The position numbers and the translations under genes were made by a program. A DNA stretch of 12,559 nt, taken from positions 1 through 12,559 of the forward strand of contig JAGCRJ010000353.1 of assembly GCA_017964745.1 (NCBI GenBank), given 5' to 3'. Positions 7,033 to 12,559 of this stretch are shown here, in pieces. This stretch comes from Lachnospiraceae bacterium. GTDB taxonomy: Bacteria; Bacillota; Clostridia; Lachnospirales; Lachnospiraceae. The first letter of the stretch is position 1; the number at the start of each line of letters is the position of its first letter. The notes beneath the pieces are model-generated. The model was not told the origin of the DNA and ran no database searches. It saw only the letters and a list, made by a program, of their open reading frames with translations.

Positions 7033-8050
7033 TACCGTTGGAATTGTTACCGTTGTCTATGATATGCATATATTCGTACTCTTCATCCCTGCTGCGCTTA
7101 TACAGATTGCTCATGAATCCGACGGAAGACTTTCCGGCTACAAGTCCGTCGCAGAGGCTGAGCGTATACATATCCCTTGCTATTTCATATCCAAGCAGAT
7201 AATGATGAAACTTTCGCACACTTTTGCTGAATGCAACGGATTCTATACCGTTGCTTCTGTACGCATCGGGGAAATATAACACGGGATGATCTGTGACGGT
7301 TTCCTTTATCCGTTCACATACCGATGCATCATCCGTAGCAACGAACACCGCATCAAATCTTCCCGTGTCCATCGCTTTCACGATCTCTTCTATGGTCTGT
7401 CCTTCATCTACAAATACGGGATGTCTGTCAAAACCCTGTTTGTAATCTGTTCCCCTGAAATGAACACCGAGAACTTTACCACCCCTTTCGGTGACGGAAG
7501 CAAGGATGTCGGATGCTTCATTTGTTATTTCTGACCTGAGCCTCATATAATCTCTGATGACCGGCAGACATAATCCGAATATCTTTTCGTCATGATAGTT
7601 TTCAGCTTTGTACGGACTCAGATCATATCTTTTTTTCATAAACCCAAGATGGTGATAATTACCGTAGCAGACATTCAGGGCACTGCTTTCGTCACACGCA
7701 TCATCCCGGGGGACAAAGTAGTACTCCCAGGGGTTAGATATCTCCTTACACTTTTCCCTGTCATAATAGGCAAATTCACAGGACAGCTTTATCACGGGAG
7801 CAAGTCCGTGTTCCTTGGCGAAAAGAAGAAAATAGATCACATAGATAAGGGTTGCGCAAAAGCCGTCATATCCGGTATTTTCTTTTATCACATAAACGAT
7901 ACTGCCATAATCCGTGCTGCCGTTATGACATATCTCCATATGATCGGAGTCTCCGTCCAGCTCCGATATCTTCCGTATGTAATTCCTGTCACCTGCGATC
8001 ACATGCTTAAGTGTTTTGATAAGCAGCCGCAGTCCGGGATGTCTATTCAT
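7010..8050 (-). CDS. Fucosyltransferase-fold (GT23/NodZ-like) glycosyltransferase
   Basis: Likely glycosyltransferase of 346 residues. Numbering from the ATG at 8050, it has GVHFRGTDY around 195-203, matching the HxRxxD-type nucleotide-sugar motif of the alpha-1,6-fucosyltransferase/NodZ/O-fucosyltransferase superfamily. It also has AVFVATDD (234-241) and a C-terminal stretch starting GYEIARDMYTLSLCDGLV (287-304) followed by KSSVGFMSNLYK, the conserved acceptor/donor region of that fold. The N-terminal YDGFCATLIYVIYFLLFAKE resembles the fold's first helix and is not a convincing membrane anchor. The ATG at 8050 overlaps the TGA of the ATP-grasp gene as ATGA, a classic coupling arrangement. 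An in-frame GTG at 8062 would add four residues and is less likely. The donor may be GDP-fucose or another GDP-sugar; this cannot be told from sequence alone. Confidence 0.7.
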   Translation of the reverse strand: MNRHPGLRLLIKTLKHVIAGDRNYIRKISELDGDSDHMEICHNGSTDYGSIVYVIKENTGYDGFCATLIYVIYFLLFAKEHGLAPVIKLSCEFAYYDREKCKEISNPWEYYFVPRDDACDESSALNVCYGNYHHLGFMKKRYDLSPYKAENYHDEKIFGLCLPVIRDYMRLRSEITNEASDILASVTERGGKVLGVHFRGTDYKQGFDRHPVFVDEGQTIEEIVKAMDTGRFDAVFVATDDASVCERIKETVTDHPVLYFPDAYRSNGIESVAFSKSVRKFHHYLLGYEIARDMYTLSLCDGLVAGKSSVGFMSNLYKRSRDEEYEYMHIIDNGNNSNGNAYFKES

Positions 8051-9027
8051 CTTATAACCCACTGCTTTCCGAGGATCCTGTCGAATTCGGGAGGATCAAA
8101 AAGCCCCTGTCCCGCTGTGGTCGTAAATGTCATTTCACCGAAATAGATCCTGCCGTCTGTATTGTAAAGATCGACCCTCACATGCGGAAAGCCTTCGGAC
8201 AGGGTCTCTGCTATCTCTATCATCTTTTCGTAGTTTTCCGGCTTGGGAGGCTGTGAATCCAGAGGCTTATATTCTTTTCTGTGATAAGGCATCAGCTTCC
8301 AGTCACGGTCAAGGAAACCCAGTTTTCCGTTATGCGGATCAATCGAATAATCTTCCATAAGATACGAACAATACACTTTTCCGTCGAAACAGAAAAACTT
8401 ATAATCCGGAAGATCGTCTTTGTCCGTAAAGAGCAATTCCTCGCATATTATCCTCGGCGTAATACCAAGATACTGATACTCCATGGTCCTTCCAAGAAAA
8501 CTCTTCTTCATCCATCTGTCGAACTTTTTCCTGCACTCTTCAATATCAAGTTCAGACTTATCTCTCACTATCACATTAGTGGCAAATCCGTGATTTGTCT
8601 TCAGGATAAATGAATCCGGCAATTCGTCAAAGGGGATCTCATCAAAGGAATTCCATATCCCGTACCTGGGGATACAGTATTTATCGGTTCCGAGTTTTTC
8701 TATGACCCAGTCCCTGACAGCCGCCTTATCGGAAAGCAGGGTGCGCAGTGGATCTCTGTCATTAAGTTTTGACCACATGATCTTTTCGTTATAGGTTTCA
8801 GGATTATCTATGTCAGGCTCATATCCGAATCTTTTGGTAAAATCACGGACCAGTTCCTCTCTTAGTTCATCGTAAGGCAGAGCGGCAAAATATCTGCTCT
8901 CTTTATCTTCAAGCATTTCGCAGAGCCGCGATCCTTCATCCGATACGATAAGTTGTTTTATGCAGTATAAGATCTCATATGAAAAACCAAGCGTCCGTAA
9001 AGTACGAATATGCTCGGAAAGCTTCAT
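8047..9027 (-). CDS. TupA-like ATP-grasp enzyme
   Basis: ATP-grasp protein of 326 residues in the TupA-like family, named for teichuronopeptide biosynthesis in alkaliphilic Bacillus and common in surface glycan loci. ATP-grasp enzymes join a carboxylate to an amine or similar group through an acyl phosphate, so a role in adding an amino acid or peptide to the glycan is plausible but unproven. Seen in the sequence: NPETYNEKIMWSKL (75-88), DKAAVRDWV (100-108), FILKTNHGFATNVIV (140-154), CEELL (195-199), DYKFFCFDGK (208-217), and the metal-binding end RVDLYNTDGRIYFGEMTF (284-301). The frame is open to an ATG at 9099, inside the ATPase gene. I chose the ATG at 9027 because AAGGAGG lies 6 nt upstream and the family begins near here. 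Its stop overlaps the next gene's start by 4 nt. Confidence 0.9.
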   Translation of the reverse strand: MKLSEHIRTLRTLGFSYEILYCIKQLIVSDEGSRLCEMLEDKESRYFAALPYDELREELVRDFTKRFGYEPDIDNPETYNEKIMWSKLNDRDPLRTLLSDKAAVRDWVIEKLGTDKYCIPRYGIWNSFDEIPFDELPDSFILKTNHGFATNVIVRDKSELDIEECRKKFDRWMKKSFLGRTMEYQYLGITPRIICEELLFTDKDDLPDYKFFCFDGKVYCSYLMEDYSIDPHNGKLGFLDRDWKLMPYHRKEYKPLDSQPPKPENYEKMIEIAETLSEGFPHVRVDLYNTDGRIYFGEMTFTTTAGQGLFDPPEFDRILGKQWVIR

Positions 9028-9033
9028 GACCTG

Positions 9034-9040
9034 CCTCCTT
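9034..9040 (-). promoter_or_regulatory. Strong ribosome binding site that sets the ATP-grasp start
   Basis: AAGGAGG on the minus strand at 9040-9034, 6 nt before the ATG at 9027. It lies in the 37-nt gap after the ATPase stop codon at 9065. It argues against the longer in-frame start at 9099. Confidence 0.8.
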
Positions 9041-9064
9041 GTTTTGAACGTATCGATCCGGTCA

Positions 9065-10333
9065 TCATTTCTCCACAGTCCAGTTAAGTACCGGAGCACA
9101 TACGCCGGGGCGTCTTGCGGGCCAGAAAGGGGAATCGCTGAGTCCGCCCTGTATGTGAAGCTTCAGGCAGGGAGAGTCTTCTTCCGGATTTACTATCCAC
9201 TGTATATAATGCAGGCTTGCGGAGAAGTAAATAAAGTACTCTCCTTCGTTCAGGAAATGAGCGGGGATCTCTCCGGTCAGGATATTCCTGCCCTCCGATA
9301 CATTGTTGTTCTCGTCATAATCATCTGTAAGGTATGACCAGTACATAAGTGTTCCGTCGGCATTATAGATTGCGTATCCGGTAGTGAACGCATGGTGAAC
9401 CTTTTTCATATCAAGTTCGATACGTACAAATGCACCGCCGCCGTTTTCAACAGGTTGAGTCAGTTCGTTACCGTTTCCGTCAACCAGTCTGAAATCATCC
9501 AGATCAAAAAACTCATTATTGTAGTGCGAAAGATCAGTGCTCGTTTTTGCATCATACAGACCGCTCTGATATCTGTTGATACATTTATCGATTTCATCAC
9601 GGAGAACTATCTTTCCTTTGTCCAGAAGGATGCCGGTATTGCAGAGAGACTTTACGGCGTTCATACGGTGACTTACAAAGAGCACGGTCCTTCCCTGCCC
9701 TTTGCTGAGATCATTCATTTTTCCGAGTGCCCTCTTTTGAAACTCCGCATCACCGACTGCAAGCACCTCATCGGCTATCAGTATGTCGCTGTCGAGATTG
9801 GCGGCTACCGCAAAAGCAAGACGCACATACATGCCGCTAGAATACCTTTTGACAGGTGTATCTATATATTCATTGATCTCACTGAATGCGATGATCTCAT
9901 CGATCTTCTCATTTATCTCCGCACGCTTCATTCCGAGGATCGAACCGTTAAGATAAATGTTTTCCCTGCCGGTCATCTCGGGATGAAAACCGGTTCCGAC
10001 TTCAAGCAGACTTGCAACATCTCCCTTTATTCCGATACGTCCTTTTGTGGGGACTGTGACCCTGCTTATGATCTTGAGGAGCGTTGACTTCCCCGCACCG
10101 TTCTTTCCTATTATCCCGACACGTTCGCCCTGCTCTATCTCAAAATCGATATCATCCAGCGCCCAAACACCTTTCTTATCCCCGACGCTCTCACCTATCT
10201 TAAGTGTCTTATCCTCTATTCCGAGCCTGCGTGAGATCCATGATCTTGCATCAGAATAAAACATACCCGTATTTATCTGACCGAGTCTGTAATACTTTCC
10301 GATGTTTTCTGCTTTTATAACAATATCATTCAT
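9065..10333 (-). CDS. Glycan ABC exporter ATPase with Wzt-like C-terminal domain
   Basis: Cytoplasmic ATPase of 422 residues that powers export of lipid-linked polysaccharide with the permease encoded just upstream. Motifs: Walker A GIIGKNGAGKST (73-84), signature RYSSGM (163-168), Walker B ILIADE (184-189) followed by the D-loop VGD (193-195), and switch histidine H222 in SHRM. The region before Walker A (residues 20-60) has the extra loop common to the Wzt/RfbE/TagH group. Residues about 265-422 form a beta-rich domain ending PVLNWTVEK, as in Wzt-type carbohydrate-binding domains, which read the chain end or its modification before export. Only the ATPase half resembles TagH, whose C-terminus differs, so a Wzt-like exporter is the better reading. 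The start at 10333 has AGGAAAG 3 nt upstream, overlapping the permease TAG stop. The gap to the permease gene is 8 nt. Confidence 0.94.
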   Translation of the reverse strand: MNDIVIKAENIGKYYRLGQINTGMFYSDARSWISRRLGIEDKTLKIGESVGDKKGVWALDDIDFEIEQGERVGIIGKNGAGKSTLLKIISRVTVPTKGRIGIKGDVASLLEVGTGFHPEMTGRENIYLNGSILGMKRAEINEKIDEIIAFSEINEYIDTPVKRYSSGMYVRLAFAVAANLDSDILIADEVLAVGDAEFQKRALGKMNDLSKGQGRTVLFVSHRMNAVKSLCNTGILLDKGKIVLRDEIDKCINRYQSGLYDAKTSTDLSHYNNEFFDLDDFRLVDGNGNELTQPVENGGGAFVRIELDMKKVHHAFTTGYAIYNADGTLMYWSYLTDDYDENNNVSEGRNILTGEIPAHFLNEGEYFIYFSASLHYIQWIVNPEEDSPCLKLHIQGGLSDSPFWPARRPGVCAPVLNWTVEK

Positions 10334-10341
10334 AAACTTTC

Positions 10342-11193
10342 CTAAATGACATCCACAAATGCTTTTTCGTTCCTGTTAAAAAGAATCAATCCTCCGAAAA
10401 GGAAAACCAAAGTACAGACCGCGCTGTACAGAATCATTTCCGGAGCCATAACGCCGGTACCGAAGCAGGAATATCTGAAGCATTCAAGTACCGCAGTTAT
10501 GGGATTGAGGCAGATGAAGGTTCTCAGATTTCCCGACACTTCGGAAAGAGGGTAAACGACCGGTGTCGCGTACATGAACATTGAAAGGAAAAAAGCAAGT
10601 GCCATCGCAAGATCACGGTATCTGGTCGTTATCGAAGAAATGATAAGTCCGAGTCCGGACGCCATAAGTATGAGCCACACGATCACAAGCGGAAGCAAAA
10701 GCACCCTGACGGAAATAAAATACCCGTAACCCTTGAACAGATACAGGGCATATATGATCGCAAATACGAAAAACTGTATCAGGAATTTGATCGATTCCCC
10801 GAAGATTATCGCGATCGGCACCGTAAGCCTGGGAAAATATACTTTTCCGAAGATCTCCTTGTTTGCATAGAAAACCCTGGCCTGACTCGTGAGCAGACTG
10901 CTAAAAAAGGACCAGAGGATCGTTCCGACGGAATAAAAGAGAACCGGTGGAATATCATCGGTACCTACCGATGCGACATGCCTGAAAACGATGATGAACA
11001 TGATCGTCGTAAAGATCGGCTGCGCAATATACCAGAGCGGACCGAGAACGGTCTGCTTGTATGTCGCCGCAATATCTCTTTTCACAAAGATACGGATCAG
11101 GTCCCTGTACTCATAAACCTGACCGAGATCAAGAGCAAAGGGATTCTTCTTTGCGTCTATCAGCGTATCCCATTTTATGTCTTCAAATTTCAT
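10342..11193 (-). CDS. Glycan ABC exporter permease (Wzm/TagG type, ABC-2)
   Basis: Integral membrane protein of 283 residues that forms the channel for polysaccharide export together with the ATPase encoded directly downstream. The N-terminal amphipathic stretch contains YEYRDLIRIFVKRD (27-40) and the family motif YKQTVLGPLWYIAQP (45-59). About six hydrophobic segments follow, near 58-71, 84-104, 126-154, 163-188, 197-214 and 253-273. The coupling region SSITTRYRD (186-194) and LNPITAVLECFRY (229-241) are typical of ABC-2 polysaccharide permeases. Length is normal for the family. The start at 11193 lies 8 nt after the stop of the GT2 gene and has only a poor ribosome binding site, so it may depend on translation of that gene. 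Confidence 0.95.
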   Translation of the reverse strand: MKFEDIKWDTLIDAKKNPFALDLGQVYEYRDLIRIFVKRDIAATYKQTVLGPLWYIAQPIFTTIMFIIVFRHVASVGTDDIPPVLFYSVGTILWSFFSSLLTSQARVFYANKEIFGKVYFPRLTVPIAIIFGESIKFLIQFFVFAIIYALYLFKGYGYFISVRVLLLPLVIVWLILMASGLGLIISSITTRYRDLAMALAFFLSMFMYATPVVYPLSEVSGNLRTFICLNPITAVLECFRYSCFGTGVMAPEMILYSAVCTLVFLFGGLILFNRNEKAFVDVI

Positions 11194-11201
11194 CGGTATT
11201 C

Positions 11202-12203
11202 TTATCGTTTTCCGTTCTTTATCTTTTTCGTTTCGGTAGCCGCCTTATTTACATCTTTTGAAAGCAGCGCCCTGTATAATCCTTTGTAGATGTCTTCAAG
11301 ATGATCTTCATCTATCTCGCAGCTGTGCAGGGTGTTCTCACTCACCTCTGTCACAAATACTTCAAAAGCGTCCTTATCTTCTATCGCAAGGAGCTTAAGC
11401 ATCACCACATATCCGGCAAGTTTCCTGTACGTATCCAAATATGTATCGTAATATCCTCTCTTCTTAAGCTCATCATGTACCGCACTGAGAGCATATGTGC
11501 AATCCAGAATGTTCACATCCGCATTCCCGCGAAGGCTGTTCTTATTTCCAACCCTGTAGCCGACAAATTTCCTGTTCATAAAAAGGATCCTCTCCGCTTC
11601 AACTACTGTGATACGTGAAAAGAATTCATCATTCGTATTCTTAAGAGTCTGAAATCTCACACCGGTCTTCTTAAGAAAATCCGTCTTATAGAATTTATTC
11701 CACGGCATACCGTGATCGGCCTGATACAGGCATCCGGATATATCACGAGGAGAGATGACTTTATTCAGGGGCACTTTAAGGGTCTTTGCCGAAAAGTCCG
11801 TGCGTATCTTTTTGTCTTCGGAGAACTTATAGTATCCGAACAGCACGATATCAGTATTGTTTTTCTCTGCGGTCTTTACCAGAGTGCGTACCGCATTCCT
11901 ATGAAGCAGATCATCCGAATCGAAAAAGAAGATATATTCTCCCTTTGCTTCGTCCAACCCAAGGTTTCTTGCCGCGCCGGCGCCTCCGTTTTCACGGGAT
12001 AAAAGTCTGATCCTGTCATCTGTCAGCGCAAGCCTTTGTATGACCGCGGCACTGTAATCCGTCGAACCGTCATCCACGCAGATGATCTCCAGATTCCCGT
12101 ACGACTGTTCCGTGACGGAACGCAGCGATCCCTCAAGAAATCTTTCCGCGTTAAAAACAGGCATCACTATGCCTACTAACGGTTCATTTACGTTTACAGA
12201 CAT
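11202..12203 (-). CDS. Family 2 glycosyltransferase
   Basis: Cytoplasmic GT-A fold enzyme of 333 residues that adds a sugar to the growing surface glycan. Seen: N-terminal VGIVMPVFNAERFL (10-23), nucleotide-binding VDDGSTD (43-49), ENGGAGAARNLGL (71-83), and the metal-binding FFFDSDDLL (92-100). The C-terminal third is helical and variable, with no membrane segment, and ends in a lysine-rich tail. Donor and linkage cannot be inferred. The ATG at 12203 has AAAAGG 6 nt upstream and overlaps the end of the preceding gene by 20 nt; the permease gene follows after 8 nt. This packing places it in the export operon. Confidence 0.93.
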   Translation of the reverse strand: MSVNVNEPLVGIVMPVFNAERFLEGSLRSVTEQSYGNLEIICVDDGSTDYSAAVIQRLALTDDRIRLLSRENGGAGAARNLGLDEAKGEYIFFFDSDDLLHRNAVRTLVKTAEKNNTDIVLFGYYKFSEDKKIRTDFSAKTLKVPLNKVISPRDISGCLYQADHGMPWNKFYKTDFLKKTGVRFQTLKNTNDEFFSRITVVEAERILFMNRKFVGYRVGNKNSLRGNADVNILDCTYALSAVHDELKKRGYYDTYLDTYRKLAGYVVMLKLLAIEDKDAFEVFVTEVSENTLHSCEIDEDHLEDIYKGLYRALLSKDVNKAATETKKIKNGKR

Positions 12204-12559
12204 TTTTTACCTTTTCAAGAAGCCATATCGCCCTTTTCATCCTGAGCACGGAAAATATGGCTATCATAAACTCTTCGGGTGAATTACCTTCGGCATCCTT
12301 ATCCCTTTCGGAATTCCGAAGAAGTATGCCGATGATCTTACGGTATCTCTTATCATCAAGGATCCTGCCTATTACCTCCAGGCTATCCCTGTTCATATGT
12401 CCTTTGGTGAGATTTCCGAATATGTATGTATATATCCCGTAGAAATAAACCTTGAATATATGGTGTCCGGCGAGCCGTCTTAGACGCTCATCGGAGATCT
12501 TTTTGCAAAGTTTTCCGTTTACCGCAAGAAGCCTGCATATCCCGTCATAAGCCCTGTCA
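12184..12559 (-). CDS. 3' end of an unrecognised gene, truncated by window edge
   Basis: The frame ending in TGA at 12186-12184 is open without a stop to the right edge, giving about 124 C-terminal residues. A shorter reading from the ATG at 12396 is possible, but the open frame upstream, with coding-like composition, argues that this is the tail of a longer protein. Visible text includes ISDERLRRLAGHH, VYFYGIYTYIFGNLTKG and a basic helical end, EKVKNVCKRK. The aromatic YFYGIY stretch and helical tail resemble the C-terminal regions of some GT2 glycosyltransferases, but no catalytic motif is inside the window, so I do not assign a function. The stop overlaps the GT2 start by 20 nt, which implies co-translation. 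Confidence 0.7.
   Translation of the reverse strand, partial: DRAYDGICRLLAVNGKLCKKISDERLRRLAGHHIFKVYFYGIYTYIFGNLTKGHMNRDSLEVIGRILDDKRYRKIIGILLRNSERDKDAEGNSPEEFMIAIFSVLRMKRAIWLLEKVKNVCKRK

Noticed and set aside
7592..8146. Plus-strand open frame of 184 codons opposite the fucosyltransferase-fold and ATP-grasp genes
   Set aside because: Antisense to two well-supported coupled genes. The product has no family features.
8047..9099. Longer ATP-grasp protein starting at 9099
   Set aside because: It would overlap the ATPase gene by 35 nt and lacks a strong binding site. The ATG at 9027 has AAGGAGG at ideal spacing and fits the family start.
9392..10087. Long open frame on the plus strand (231 codons) opposite the ATPase gene
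   Set aside because: It lies entirely antisense to a gene with intact Walker A, signature and Walker B motifs, has no recognisable domain, and mirrors the codon pattern of that gene.

Overview
This window looks like part of a cell-surface glycan locus from a Gram-positive Clostridia-type bacterium, most like Butyrivibrio or other Lachnospiraceae. That placement is an inference. It rests on the TupA-like ATP-grasp and Wzm/TagG-type exporter, the strong purine-rich ribosome binding sites, the TTGACG/TATAAT promoter, and a long 7TM hybrid kinase ending in an Hpt domain. Every gene I can support is on the minus strand, so transcription runs from the right edge to the left edge. I see no rRNA, tRNA, CRISPR array, insertion sequence or transposase.

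Layout in order of transcription. (1) 12559-5335 is a tightly packed glycan export and modification operon: the 3' end of an unrecognised gene, a GT2 glycosyltransferase, an ABC-2 permease (Wzm/TagG type), its ATPase with a Wzt-like C-terminal glycan-binding domain, a TupA-like ATP-grasp enzyme, a fucosyltransferase-fold protein, and a radical SAM protein with an unusual domain order. Gaps are tens of bases at most, and several genes overlap. (2) 5252-1277 is a two-gene signalling unit: a receiver-receiver protein with no output domain, followed by a large membrane hybrid histidine kinase (7TM, sensor region, HisKA, HATPase, degenerate receiver, intact receiver, Hpt). A TATAAT box lies just upstream, and a possible 29-residue ORF follows the kinase. 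(3) 1101-1 is a new transcription unit: a near-consensus sigma-A promoter, a leader of about 100 nt that can form a two-stem RNA structure, and the first 321 codons of a polyprenyl glycosylphosphotransferase that continues past the left edge.

How the parts may work together (inference). The glycosylphosphotransferase would put the first sugar phosphate on undecaprenyl phosphate. The glycosyltransferases extend or decorate the chain, and the ATP-grasp and radical SAM enzymes may add non-sugar modifications. Wzm/Wzt exports the lipid-linked product. The kinase/receiver pair sits between export and priming genes and may control expression or another surface behaviour, but no DNA-binding output protein is present. 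The least ordinary elements are the radical SAM protein, whose SPASM-like cysteine region precedes the radical SAM core, and the structured leader before the priming enzyme.
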